From Rhodospirillales bacterium (GTDB taxonomy: Bacteria; Pseudomonadota; Alphaproteobacteria; ATCC43930; CGMCC-115725): a DNA stretch of 64,000 nucleotides. The notes below the pieces were generated by a model. That model had not been told where the DNA came from. It did no database searches and saw nothing but the letters and a program-made list of their open reading frames with translations. The translations under genes and the position numbers were made by a program. Below, piece by piece: positions 43,986 through 52,426 of the stretch. The stretch is from assembly GCA_028288725.1 (NCBI GenBank), contig JAQGIC010000135.1, positions 1 through 64,000 of the forward strand. The letters are read 5' to 3'. Every line of letters begins with the position of its first letter. Positions within the stretch are counted from its first letter, which is position 1.

Positions 43986-44729
43986 TTATTCGGCGGAACG
44001 GACCGTTGCCTCCCCGAACGGATCGATCCCGCGGATACGGACCAGATCGGCGGCCGAATGCTCCAAGAGCAGCACGGCCGCCGCACGCGCCGCCTCCGGA
44101 TCGCGCCGTTCGATCGCCTCGACCACGTCGCGGTGCTCGACCAGGCTACGCGGACGATGGTCGCCGGTCGCCGCGATGGTCAGGCTGGGACTGAGCGTGA
44201 TTTCGAACATCTGCGCGATCGGCCAGAAGAACTCGTTGCGCGTCGCGAAATAGATGCCCTTGTGAAAGGCGATGTCGGCCGCGACGAACGCCTCGTTGGT
44301 TCTGGCCGTAGCCATGCCTTCGTAGGCCGCGCGCAGCCGTGCCCGGTCTTCCGCGGTCGAGGTGCTCGCCGCTATGGCGGTCGCCGCCGGCTCGACTGCG
44401 TTGCGCAACTGGAACAGCTTGATCAGATAACTATCGACGTTGGTCGTCTGCAATTGCCAGCGCAGCACGTCCGGATCCAGGTGATTCCATTCCTCGGGCA
44501 ACCGGACCCGCGTGCCGCTTTTCGCCCGGGATTCAACCAGCCCCTTACCCGTCAGCATGCGGATCGCCTCGCGCACGACAGTCCGGCTGACATCCAGCAT
44601 TTCGCAGATCCGCATTTCGGACGGCAGGGCATCGCCCGGTACGATTTCGCCGCGCATGATGCTGAGGCCGATGCGGTCGGCGACCTGGCTATGGACGTTT
44701 CGCCGCAGCGAGCCGGTGGTCTTGAACAT
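43986..44729 (-). CDS. GntR family regulator, FadR/FCD subfamily
   Basis: The product has 247 residues. The winged helix has G-D-A-L-P-S-E-M-R-I-C-E-M-L-D-V-S-R-T-V-V-R-E-A-I-R-M-L. The FCD domain has E-E-W-N-H-L-D-P-D-V-L-R-W and histidines at F-H-K-G-I and E-H-R-D. The Leu-Asp-Pro-Asp-Val-Leu-x-Trp segment is characteristic of DgoR/GalR-type regulators of hexonate catabolism, consistent with the sugar-acid operon it faces. The likely operator TTGTCAGACAA lies 25 bp upstream of its start. Confidence 0.9.
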   Translation of the reverse strand: MFKTTGSLRRNVHSQVADRIGLSIMRGEIVPGDALPSEMRICEMLDVSRTVVREAIRMLTGKGLVESRAKSGTRVRLPEEWNHLDPDVLRWQLQTTNVDSYLIKLFQLRNAVEPAATAIAASTSTAEDRARLRAAYEGMATARTNEAFVAADIAFHKGIYFATRNEFFWPIAQMFEITLSPSLTIAATGDHRPRSLVEHRDVVEAIERRDPEAARAAAVLLLEHSAADLVRIRGIDPFGEATVRSAE

Positions 44730-44753
44730 GATTCTCTTCTGCCCGGAGCTTGC

Positions 44754-44764
44754 TTGTCAGACAA
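44754..44764. promoter_or_regulatory. FadR-family operator
   Basis: TTGTC-A-GACAA is a perfect 11-bp palindrome that fits the TNGTNNNACNA pattern of FadR-subfamily GntR sites. It lies in the divergent promoter between the regulator and the TRAP operon. Confidence 0.72.
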
Positions 44765-44846
44765 ATCTAGTCATACATTATGCCTAGATGCTTAGCATCA
44801 AACGAGAGAGAAGCGGGCGCTAGACCTGCTCCGGTGGAGGAAACAA

Positions 44847-45878
44847 ATGACGGTTCAGGCCCTCAGTCGTCGTACCTTGCTCAAATCATCCGCATTGCTA
44901 TCGGCGGGCGTCCTTTGCGCGCCGGCCCTGATCGGACGCGCCCAGGCGGCGACGGTGAAACTCAAGCTGTCGTCGACCCAGGCGAACGATCCGAAATACG
45001 CCAACGGCCGGGTCTACTACGACAATCTGGTCAAAAATCTAAAAGCCAACGGCCTGGGCGAGCAGATCGAGGTGGCGTTCTTTCCCGACAATCAGCTGGG
45101 CCAGGAAATCGATGTCATCAATTCGGTGAAGCTGGGCGTCATCGACCTGATGATCTCCGGCTCGTCGATCTCGGCCAATCTGGTACCGCTGGTCGGCACG
45201 TTCGATCTGGGTTATCTGTTCGACAGCTTCGCGCAGCAGACCCAGGCGTTCGACGCCGGTGCCGCGAAGCCGATCGAGGCGGCCCTGCTGAAGGACGCCA
45301 ACATCCATATCCTGGGCTGGGCCTATAATTTCGGCTCGCGCAGCGTGCTGGCGCGCAAGGCGATCAATACGCCGGACGATTTGGCCGGGCTGAAGATCCG
45401 CACTTTGCCCAACCCGATCATCACCGAATGCATCCGCATGATGGGCGCCGCTGCGACGCCGCTGGCGTTCGGCGAAGTCTATACAGCACTCCAGGCCGGC
45501 GTGCTCGACGGCTTGGAACATGATCCGCCGACCATGCTGGCCAGCAAGTTCTACGAGACGGCGAAGTTCTACTCGCTGACCCAGCACAACTTCTCTCCGC
45601 TCGCGATCTATTTCAGCGAGACGACCTTCAAGCGGATGGAGCCGAAGCTGCGCGAAGGCTTCCTCGACGCCGCCACCAAGGCGGCGGCGGACACGCGCGT
45701 CCATGGGCTGGCGGTCGAGACCGAGGCGCTGCAGGTGCTGGCCGAAAAGGGCGTCACGATCATCCACTGCGACAAGGAGCCGTTCCGCAAGCGCGTGCTC
45801 CCGCAAACCGACGCGTTCGTGAATGCACGACCGGAGGCGAAGCCGATCGTCGATGCGATCCGCGCGACCCGGGCCTGA
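44847..45878 (+). CDS. dctP: TRAP transporter solute-binding protein DctP
   Basis: The product has 343 residues. A twin-arginine signal (S-R-R-T-L-L-K-S-S-A-L-L-S-A-G-V-L) ends A-Q-A-A, so it is exported folded. The DctP fold shows K-L-S-S-T-Q-A-N-D-P-K-Y-A-N-G, then the carboxylate-binding Arg region G-L-K-I-R-T-L-P-N and F-G-E-V-Y-T-A-L-Q-A-G-V-L-D-G. It is first in an operon with the fused permease (start overlapping its stop), a hydroxyacid dehydrogenase and a lactonase-like gene. The ligand is probably a hexonate, uronate or similar acid. Confidence 0.93.
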   Translation: MTVQALSRRTLLKSSALLSAGVLCAPALIGRAQAATVKLKLSSTQANDPKYANGRVYYDNLVKNLKANGLGEQIEVAFFPDNQLGQEIDVINSVKLGVIDLMISGSSISANLVPLVGTFDLGYLFDSFAQQTQAFDAGAAKPIEAALLKDANIHILGWAYNFGSRSVLARKAINTPDDLAGLKIRTLPNPIITECIRMMGAAATPLAFGEVYTALQAGVLDGLEHDPPTMLASKFYETAKFYSLTQHNFSPLAIYFSETTFKRMEPKLREGFLDAATKAAADTRVHGLAVETEALQVLAEKGVTIIHCDKEPFRKRVLPQTDAFVNARPEAKPIVDAIRATRA

Positions 45879-47737
45879 TGTCGGTCTCCATGCCGAGGAC
45901 GATCCACAGCAGCGGTTCGCTGATCGTATCGCTGCTGTGGCTCACGGATACGGTCGCCGCGCTGATGCTGCTGGCGGATCTGATCGTGGTGTGCGGGTCG
46001 GTCGTTGCCCGCTCGCTGTTCAACGCGCCGGTCGAATGGGCCGACGACGTGGCGCGCGGGCTGATGGTCGGCTCGAGCTTCTTCGGAGCGGCCAGTGCGC
46101 TCGCCCGGCTGGAGAATCCCGGCGTCGCCTTCTTCGTCGACAAGCTGCCGCCCTATCCGCGGCAACTGGTCGACGCGATCGGCGCGCTGCTCGTCGTCGT
46201 GGTGTCGGGCGCGGTCGCGTATAACGCGATCCAGCTCGGCCTGTTCACCACGGGGCAGACCACCGGCTCCGGCCTGCCGCTGCAGCTGACCTTCTATCCG
46301 ATGAGCGTCGGCGCATTGTTCATGACGCTGTTCGCGCTCGACCAGTTCCGGCGCCGCTCGCTCGCCGACATGGCGATCGGGCTCGCGATCCTGGGCGTCG
46401 TGGTGGCGCTCTATCTGGGTTGGGACGCGGTCTCGCCCGATACCGTGCCCGGCTCCGGCACGCTGATGCTGATGGGCTTCGTCGTGACCTTGTGCGGCGG
46501 CCTGCCGATCGGCTTCGCGATCGCGCTCGCGGCCTTGCTGTTCATCTGGGTCGAAGGCACCTTGCCCGGCGTGATCTTCGCCCAGCAGATGGCGCGCGGC
46601 ATCGATAATTTCGTGCTGCTGGCGATCCCGTTCTTTATCCTGGTCGGCTATCTGATGGAGGCGAACGGCATGTCCGTGCGCCTGATCGAGCTGCTGCAGC
46701 GCCTGGTCGGCCGCATGCGCGGCGGCCTCAACGTCGTCATGGTGACCGCCATGGTGATGTTCTCCGGCATTTCCGGCTCCAAGATGGCGGATGTGGCGGC
46801 GGTGGGCTCGGTGCTGATCCCGGCGGCACGCCGGTCCGGCCAGAAGCCCGGCAGCGCCGTGGCCCTGCTCGCCGCCTCCGCCGTGATGGCCGAGACGATC
46901 CCGCCCTGCATCAACCTGATCATCCTGGGCTTCGTCGCCAACCTGTCGATCGGCGGGCTGTTCATGGCCGGGCTGCTGCCGGCCGGGCTGATGGCGCTGG
47001 TGCTGATCGCGGTCTCGATCCTGTTCGGCAAGAAGACCCCGCCGGCCCTGATCGAGACCGGGCCCCGCCGGTCGCTCGTCAGCCTGTGGGGCGGCGGTGC
47101 CGCGTCGCTGGGGCTGATCCTGATGATCTTCGTGGGCTTCAAGAGCGGCTTTGCCACGGCGACCGAGATCTCGGCCTTCGCCGCCCTCTATGCGATCATC
47201 ATCGGCGGGCTGGTGTTCCGCGAGCTGGGGCCGCGCTCGGCCGCCCGCAGTTTCGTCCAGGCGGCGACCCGCTCGGGCCTGGTGCTGTTCATCGTCGCGG
47301 CGGCACAGGCGCTGGCCTTCGTTCTGACGCTGGAACAGGTGCCGCATATGGTCGGCGAGGCCATGATCGCGCTGTCCCAGAGCGGCGGCACCTGGCTGTT
47401 CATGGTCATGTCGATCGTAATCCTGATGCTGATGGGTTCGGTGCTGGAGGGTGCCGCGGCGCTGATCATCTTCGGACCGCTGCTGCTGCCGGTCGCGACC
47501 AAACTGGGCGTCGACCCGTTGCATTTCGGCGTGGTGCTGGTGATCTCCATGGGCATCGGCCTGTTCGCGCCGCCGCTCGGCCTCGGGCTCTACGGCGCCT
47601 GCCTGATCGGCAACGTCCCGATCGAGAGCACGGTGAAGCCGATCCTGGGCTATCTGGGCTTGCTGTTCCTGTGCCTGCTGATCATCGCCTTCGTGCCGGC
47701 GATCAGCACGGTCCTGCCGCGCGCCTTCGGCTATTGA
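45878..47737 (+). CDS. dctQM: TRAP transporter fused DctQ-DctM permease
   Basis: The product has 619 residues. The start overlaps the dctP stop (TGATG at 45876-45880). The N-terminal part (about 1-165) is DctQ-like with four hydrophobic helices; the remainder is the 12-helix DctM, with L-C-G-G-L-P-I-G-F-A-I, then G-I-S-G-S-K-M-A-D-V-A-A and L-G-L-G-L-Y-G-A-C. It uses the sodium gradient to import acids delivered by DctP. The fusion replaces two separate genes, as in several alphaproteobacterial sugar-acid systems. Confidence 0.93.
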   Translation: MSVSMPRTIHSSGSLIVSLLWLTDTVAALMLLADLIVVCGSVVARSLFNAPVEWADDVARGLMVGSSFFGAASALARLENPGVAFFVDKLPPYPRQLVDAIGALLVVVVSGAVAYNAIQLGLFTTGQTTGSGLPLQLTFYPMSVGALFMTLFALDQFRRRSLADMAIGLAILGVVVALYLGWDAVSPDTVPGSGTLMLMGFVVTLCGGLPIGFAIALAALLFIWVEGTLPGVIFAQQMARGIDNFVLLAIPFFILVGYLMEANGMSVRLIELLQRLVGRMRGGLNVVMVTAMVMFSGISGSKMADVAAVGSVLIPAARRSGQKPGSAVALLAASAVMAETIPPCINLIILGFVANLSIGGLFMAGLLPAGLMALVLIAVSILFGKKTPPALIETGPRRSLVSLWGGGAASLGLILMIFVGFKSGFATATEISAFAALYAIIIGGLVFRELGPRSAARSFVQAATRSGLVLFIVAAAQALAFVLTLEQVPHMVGEAMIALSQSGGTWLFMVMSIVILMLMGSVLEGAAALIIFGPLLLPVATKLGVDPLHFGVVLVISMGIGLFAPPLGLGLYGACLIGNVPIESTVKPILGYLGLLFLCLLIIAFVPAISTVLPRAFGY

Positions 47738-47748
47738 GAGAGACGAAG

Positions 47749-48729
47749 ATGCTGAAACTGCTGCTGACCCACACGCCGCACATGCGACGGCATTATTACG
47801 GCGAGCGGGCTCTGGCCGCGCTCGGCGAGCTGGTCGAGGTGCGCCTGCACGAGAGCGATGCGGCGCTGGGCGCGGCCGAACTGGTCGCCGCGGCGCGCGA
47901 CGTCGATATCATCCTGGCCGACCGGATGACCGCGGCACCGGGCGAGATCTTCGCGCAATTGCCGAATCTCAAGGCGCTGCTGCGCTGCGCGGTCGATATC
48001 CGGAACATCGACCTCGAAGCCGCCTCGGCGGCCGGCGTGCTGGTCACCCGGGCCACGCCCGGCTTCGTCGCCTCGGTCTGCGAGCTGGCCATCGGCTATC
48101 TGGTCGATCTGTCGCGCGGCATCTCGCGCGCGACCGCGGCGTATCAGGCCGGCCGGACGCCCGAGGCGCACATGGGCCGGCAATTGGCCAGCAGCACGCT
48201 CGGCATCATCGGCTATGGCGCGATCGGCCGACAGTTGGCACCGATCGCGCTGGCGCTCGGCATGGAGGTGTTGATCGCCGATCCCTATGCCACGGTCGAG
48301 GATGCACGGTTCGCCCAAGTTGGCTTCGACGACCTGCTGGCCCGGTCGGACTATGTCCTGTGCCTGGCGGTCGCGACCGAGGAGACCGAAAACCTGATGG
48401 ATGCCAAGGCCTTCGGCCGTATGAAGCCGTCGGCCTATTTCCTGAACGTCTCGCGCGGCAATCTGGTCGATGAGACCGCACTCGCAGCCGCGCTGTCCGA
48501 CGGCACGATCGCCGGCGCCGCCCTCGACGTCGGCCGGGCACCGGACCAGATGCCGACACCGGCGCTGGCCCGGCTGCCGGGCGTCATCGCCACGCCCCAT
48601 ATCGGTGGGCTGACCCCGTCGGCTATCGAACACCAGGCGCTCGATACGGTCGGACAGGTCGCGGCACTGGTTCGGGGCGAAGTGCCGCCGGGTGCCGTCA
48701 ACCACGACCGCTGGATCCGACGGATCTGA
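47749..48729 (+). CDS. D-2-hydroxyacid dehydrogenase family protein
   Basis: The product has 326 residues, starting at ATG 47749. The Rossmann motif is L-G-I-I-G-Y-G-A-I-G-R-Q-L. The active-site Arg is in N-V-S-R-G-N-L-V-D-E and the catalytic His in A-T-P-H-I-G-G-L-T. The usual catalytic Glu in D-V-F-x-x-E-P is replaced: the loop reads D-V-G-R-A-P-D-Q-M-P, leaving an Asp at best. Activity may be altered or the acid replaced. It is in the TRAP operon, where it may oxidise or reduce a keto/hydroxy acid. Confidence 0.85.
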   Translation: MLKLLLTHTPHMRRHYYGERALAALGELVEVRLHESDAALGAAELVAAARDVDIILADRMTAAPGEIFAQLPNLKALLRCAVDIRNIDLEAASAAGVLVTRATPGFVASVCELAIGYLVDLSRGISRATAAYQAGRTPEAHMGRQLASSTLGIIGYGAIGRQLAPIALALGMEVLIADPYATVEDARFAQVGFDDLLARSDYVLCLAVATEETENLMDAKAFGRMKPSAYFLNVSRGNLVDETALAAALSDGTIAGAALDVGRAPDQMPTPALARLPGVIATPHIGGLTPSAIEHQALDTVGQVAALVRGEVPPGAVNHDRWIRRI

Positions 48730-48740
48730 GGAGCAGCATC

Positions 48741-49571
48741 ATGCCCGCATCCCCCCGCCTGCTCGCGCCGGCGAACGCCTGCGATTGCCATATCCACATC
48801 TATGATCCGACCAGGCCGGTCGCGCCGACCGCCGCGAGCCCCGGCCCCGCCTGGGCCGATGTCGAGGCTTATCGTGCGATCCAGCGGCGACTTGGCCTGA
48901 CCCGCGCGATCGTCGTGCAATCGACCGCCTACGGCACCGACAACAGCTGCGCGGAAGACGCCATCGCGGCCCTGGGGCCCAAGGATACGCGCGGCGTGGC
49001 GGTCGTCGGCCCCGACGTCACCGAGGCCGAATTGCAGCGGCTGACCGATGCCGGCATGCGCGGCGCGCGGTTCCAGATGCTGCCGGGCGGTGCGCTGCCG
49101 TGGGAGGCCCTGGAGCCGGTCGCGGCCAAGATCGCGGCGTTCGGCTGGCATATCCAGCTGCAGATGGACGGTCGTCTCCTGGCCGAGCGCGAGGCTCAGT
49201 TGAACCGGCTGCCCGGAACGCTCGTCATCGATCATGTCGGCAAATTCCTGGAACCGGTGACGGTCGACCATCCGGGCTTCCGGACGTTGCTGCGCCTCAT
49301 CGACGGCGGCCGGACCTGGCTGAAGCTCGCGGCCGCCTATGAGGTGTCGAAGACCGGGGCGCCGCTCTATGCCGATGTGGGCGATCTCGCGAAAGCGGCG
49401 GCCAGGGCGGCACCCGAGCGGATGATCTGGGCCAGCAACTGGCCCCATGTCTCGGTCAAGGACCTGCCGGATGACGCGGCCCTGCTGGACCTTCTGCTGG
49501 ACTGGGCGCCGGACGCCCGCGTGCGCCAGCGTATCCTGGTCGACAACCCGGCCGAGGTTTACGGCTTCTAG
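48741..49571 (+). CDS. amidohydrolase-superfamily lactonase (LigI / D-galactarolactone isomerase type)
   Basis: The product has 276 residues. The TIM-barrel amidohydrolase begins D-C-H-I-H-I-Y-D-P and has V-I-D-H-V-G-K-F (His) and W-A-S-N-W-P-H, the set seen in LigI (2-pyrone-4,6-dicarboxylate lactonase) and galactarolactone isomerase. Both act on lactones of dicarboxylic acids. With a hexonate-type GntR regulator and a TRAP importer, a galactarate or lactone pathway is plausible but not proven. It ends in TAG within a palindromic element (49569-49571). Confidence 0.8.
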   Translation: MPASPRLLAPANACDCHIHIYDPTRPVAPTAASPGPAWADVEAYRAIQRRLGLTRAIVVQSTAYGTDNSCAEDAIAALGPKDTRGVAVVGPDVTEAELQRLTDAGMRGARFQMLPGGALPWEALEPVAAKIAAFGWHIQLQMDGRLLAEREAQLNRLPGTLVIDHVGKFLEPVTVDHPGFRTLLRLIDGGRTWLKLAAAYEVSKTGAPLYADVGDLAKAAARAAPERMIWASNWPHVSVKDLPDDAALLDLLLDWAPDARVRQRILVDNPAEVYGF

Positions 49572-49620
49572 AGCCTGATCCGATCAAACCGACCCGGTTT
49601 GATCGGTGAACCAGTCTCCA
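49569..49620. repeat. TAGAG palindromic element (type B)
   Basis: TAGAGCCTGATCCGATCAAA is followed by a central CCGACCCGG and the complementary TTTGATCGGTGAACCAG-TCTCC. In reverse complement it nearly matches the copy at 61169-61220. The TAG at its left edge is the stop codon of the amidohydrolase gene. An ATTATTTGATTTA tail follows and overlaps the stop of the next minus-strand gene. Confidence 0.8.
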
Positions 49621-49630
49621 ATTATTTGAT

Positions 49631-49978
49631 TTACAGCGCCGAGCTGTTCAGGCTTTCGACCACGGCGGGGCGATCGAGACCGCCGTCGCGGTCCTCAGTC
49701 GGCAAGCTGACCAGCCGCAAGGCCGTCTGATGGCGGGCCTGGGCGCCGCCCAGCCGGGCCGCGAGTGCCCGGATCGTCCGGCTGCCCGTCGTGATACAGA
49801 GGAACGGCATCAGCCCATGGACGAAGCAGGCGCAGCCGCCGATCAGCATGGTGAGCCCGGTGCGCGAGGCGAACCGCAGATGCTCGAAATAGGTCTCGCC
49901 GACCGAAGCCGGATGTTCGGTAAAATGACGCAGCATGGCCGCCACCCCATAGGACAGGATTCGAAGAAACGATCCCAT
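49631..49978 (-). CDS. DUF6356-like small membrane-associated protein
   Basis: The product has 115 residues. It begins M-G-S-F-L-R-I-L-S-Y-G-V-A-A-M-L-R-H-F-T-E-H-P-A-S-V-G-E-T, followed by a hydrophobic helix (T-G-L-T-M-L-I-G-G-C-A-C-F-V-H-G-L-M-P-F-L) and T-T-G-S-R-T-I. H-F-x-x-H-P-x-S-V-G-E-x-Y is a conserved pattern of this small family, sometimes labelled capsule biosynthesis though its function is unknown. Its stop is inside the tail of a repeat element. Confidence 0.7.
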   Translation of the reverse strand: MGSFLRILSYGVAAMLRHFTEHPASVGETYFEHLRFASRTGLTMLIGGCACFVHGLMPFLCITTGSRTIRALAARLGGAQARHQTALRLVSLPTEDRDGGLDRPAVVESLNSSAL

Positions 49979-50284
49979 GAACGAGCCTTTCTGTCCAGAC
50001 GGCGGCTTGCCATCGGACTCGGGCCGTTAAATAATTACAGAATTCGTTTCGAATATTGGACGAATTAACACACGGTCCGTGCGATACGCTTCCGGCATGA
50101 TCGATGTTTTGCGAGTCGGCCCCGTAGATGGCGATCCTTGTACGCGCCTGCTGCTGCAAACGACTGCCAAGACCGATAAGATTCGCCTAAAAGTTAGTTA
50201 CAGCACCAAATGTTTGCTTGCCGCCATTTTCACTTGCACCGTACAGTAACCGCGTTGCGACAAGGCACGTCCTTTCGGATTGAG
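49979..50284. other. intergenic region
   Basis: Divergent promoter region between the DUF6356-like gene and the PAS-like gene; AT-rich around 50030-50075 and 50170-50220. No gene or strong motif is seen. Confidence 0.4.
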
Positions 50285-50809
50285 ATGACCCCCGTCCCCG
50301 TTTCCGTGACCGTCAAAGAACTGAGCGTGGCCCCGCCACCGGCTTGGTTTCAGCCGTTGCTGAGCTACTGGGAACAAAAGCGCGCAGGGGACCGATTGCC
50401 GGCCCGGGCCGATATCGACCCGGTCGATCTGAAGTCGCTGCTCGGTTGGCTGAGCCTGGTCGACGTCCGACCGACCGGCCAGCGCTTTCAGCTCAGGCTG
50501 TTGGGCAGCGCGCATCCGCCCCGCGCCTTCGGCCCGCGGCATGGCCAGGATATTTCGGCAATGCAGCCGGAAGCCTATCGCGATGCGGTCACGGCGCAAT
50601 ATGAGACGGCGCTCGCCCGCCGCGCCCCGACCCTGCATGAAAACGTCCTGAGCTTCGGCAGCTATCGTTTCCGCTACCAGCGCATCGCCCTGCCGCTCGC
50701 CAAGGATCACGTGACGCCGGACATGCTGATGGTGGCGTCGCTGCTCGACCCGGCGGAGCATGGCCGGTTCTTCGCGGCCTATGAGCAGGCGACCTCCGGT
50801 CGGGCTTAA
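50285..50809 (+). CDS. PAS-domain protein (PAS_5-like)
   Basis: The product has 174 residues with ATG 50285; the frame is open to 50210 but has no better start. The layout L-L-S-Y-W-E-Q-K-R-A-G-D-R-L-P-A-R-A-D-I-D-P is typical of the PAS_5 family found in many alphaproteobacteria. It is followed by L-V-D-V-R-P-T-G-Q-R-F-Q-L-R-L-L-G and F-R-Y-Q-R-I-A-L-P-L-A. No output domain is fused. It probably senses a small ligand or redox state and works through a partner. Its end overlaps the next gene's stop by 4 bp. Confidence 0.75.
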   Translation: MTPVPVSVTVKELSVAPPPAWFQPLLSYWEQKRAGDRLPARADIDPVDLKSLLGWLSLVDVRPTGQRFQLRLLGSAHPPRAFGPRHGQDISAMQPEAYRDAVTAQYETALARRAPTLHENVLSFGSYRFRYQRIALPLAKDHVTPDMLMVASLLDPAEHGRFFAAYEQATSGRA

Positions 50810-52302
50810 GGCCCGCAGGCGCCGTCGATGGCGTAGAGCTGGAACTGCGGCAATTCGTAGAGCGGCGTCAGGCACGCAAGAGCCAAGGCGGGCACCGGCC
50901 GGCGATCGACGAGGACGAGCGCGCCATAATGCCCCAGCACGGCCAGGGACCGGGTGCGCTTGTCCTGATCGGTACCGGTCAGCCCGTCCCACAGCGCGTC
51001 CGGCTCCGACTGGGCCGCCAACGCGTCGAACGCCGGCGTCAGCGCCAGCGGCTGCTGACCGGCATAGGTGAATTCGGTCGGCACGAAGGCATCGGCCGAA
51101 ATGATTGCATAGGTCGGCAGATGAAGCAGCGGCAGGTCGCCGGCACCGACCGCGCCCGGACCGCTCGCGACCGCCAGCCGGGTGCCGCGCGGCAGCCGGT
51201 CGAACGCAGCCAGGATCGGCCGGTAGACCCGGTCGGCCCGGATCCAGGCCTGCTCGACCATTCCCATCCGGGCCACGAACAGCAGCAGCAGCGCAGCACC
51301 GACCGCCCCGCCGGCGCGGCGCGACCAGCCGACCGGGCGACTGGCGGCGACCAGCAGCAGGAACAGCATGACCGGCAGCCGGTGATCGACGCCGCTACCG
51401 CCCAGGAGCCGCGCCGGCATGACCAGATAAACGCCCCCCAGCACGGCCAGCGCCGTGCCCAGGCGCCGGTCGAGCACTAGGTGATGCCGCCGGAAGCCCC
51501 AGCCCAGCGCCAGCACCAGAAGCGCGAACCCGGCGATATCGAACGGCCGGCTATAGTCGTCGAACACGCTGAACAGCAGATCGAATTTCCGGAGCGGGTT
51601 GGCCCAGGCCAGGCCGCCGCCGTCGCCGGGCCCCGGTCGCCAGGCGGCGAGCCACAGCAGAACCGGCGGCAGCAACGGCAGCAGCATCGCGCCGAAGGGA
51701 CGGACAAAGCCCCGCCAGCGTCGCGCCCGCAGCGCCTCCAGTTCGACGCCGCCGATCATCAAACCCAGCAGACCGAACGCGACCAGATGGCAGAAATAGG
51801 CGATCAGCGCCGCAGCGGCGACGGCCCAGAACCGCCGGATCGGTCGATCGGCCAGCCAGAGCCAGGCGGCGAGCCCGATCAGCGCCACGCCGAGCCCGGC
51901 CAGATAATTGACGAAGCCCCAGAGCAGGATGCGGTTATAGAGCAGCAGAAACCCGGCGAGCGGCCACAGCGACCACGCGCGCGAGGCCGCGCGATGCACC
52001 AGCACCACGCCGGCGGCCATCAGCGCCAGCGCCAGCCCGACGAACAGCCGCCCGGCGACATCGAGCGGCAGGACGCGGCCCAGCATCGGCACCACCGCGT
52101 CCATCGCCAGGTTGGGCAGCAGGCTCCAGCGGATTTCATAGGCCCGAGCGAGATCCGCCGATGCCCCGCCGTCGAGCAGGATGTGCATGCGGGCCAGATG
52201 ATTCGGATAATCCAGCAACGGCGGCACGCGCACGCTCGCAAGCGGCGCGAGCGCCAGCAACAGCAGCAGGACGAACCCGGCCGCGACCTTGCGGGCGCTC
52301 AC
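50806..52302 (-). CDS. polytopic membrane protein, glycosyltransferase-C-like
   Basis: The product has 498 residues with about 11 hydrophobic helices. The first extracytoplasmic loop has L-L-D-Y-P-N-H-L-A-R-M-H, an acidic loop after TM1 like that in GT-C lipid-linked sugar transferases. The C-terminal 120 residues are periplasmic. No signature family is recognised with confidence. It lies 124 bp downstream of a dolichol-phosphate-mannose-synthase-like gene on the same strand, with a REP element between them, which supports joint action on a lipid-linked sugar. Confidence 0.6.
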   Translation of the reverse strand: MSARKVAAGFVLLLLLALAPLASVRVPPLLDYPNHLARMHILLDGGASADLARAYEIRWSLLPNLAMDAVVPMLGRVLPLDVAGRLFVGLALALMAAGVVLVHRAASRAWSLWPLAGFLLLYNRILLWGFVNYLAGLGVALIGLAAWLWLADRPIRRFWAVAAAALIAYFCHLVAFGLLGLMIGGVELEALRARRWRGFVRPFGAMLLPLLPPVLLWLAAWRPGPGDGGGLAWANPLRKFDLLFSVFDDYSRPFDIAGFALLVLALGWGFRRHHLVLDRRLGTALAVLGGVYLVMPARLLGGSGVDHRLPVMLFLLLVAASRPVGWSRRAGGAVGAALLLLFVARMGMVEQAWIRADRVYRPILAAFDRLPRGTRLAVASGPGAVGAGDLPLLHLPTYAIISADAFVPTEFTYAGQQPLALTPAFDALAAQSEPDALWDGLTGTDQDKRTRSLAVLGHYGALVLVDRRPVPALALACLTPLYELPQFQLYAIDGACGP

Positions 52303-52311
52303 CGTACTTTT

Positions 52312-52396
52312 CCGTCATTCCCGCGAAAGCGGGATTCCAGGGTCGCCGGAGCCATCTCGTGGTTGCCCTGGCTTCCCGCTTTCGCGGGAATGACGG
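52312..52396. repeat. REP/BIME element, copy 3 (23-bp perfect arms)
   Basis: The 23 bp at 52312-52334, starting CCGTCATTCCCGCGAAAG, are exactly reverse-complementary to 52374-52396; an inner CCAGGG/CCCTGG pair extends the arms. It has the same core as the elements at 4368-4472 and 36093-36123 and lies between two minus-strand genes. Confidence 0.85.
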
Positions 52397-52426
52397 GGAT
52401 TTCGAGCATCGTTCGACGATCGGTCG

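Noticed and set aside
45608-47524. 638-codon antisense frame over the TRAP permease.
   Set aside because: Extremely rich in Gln, Asp, Arg and His, the mirror of hydrophobic codons in the membrane protein.
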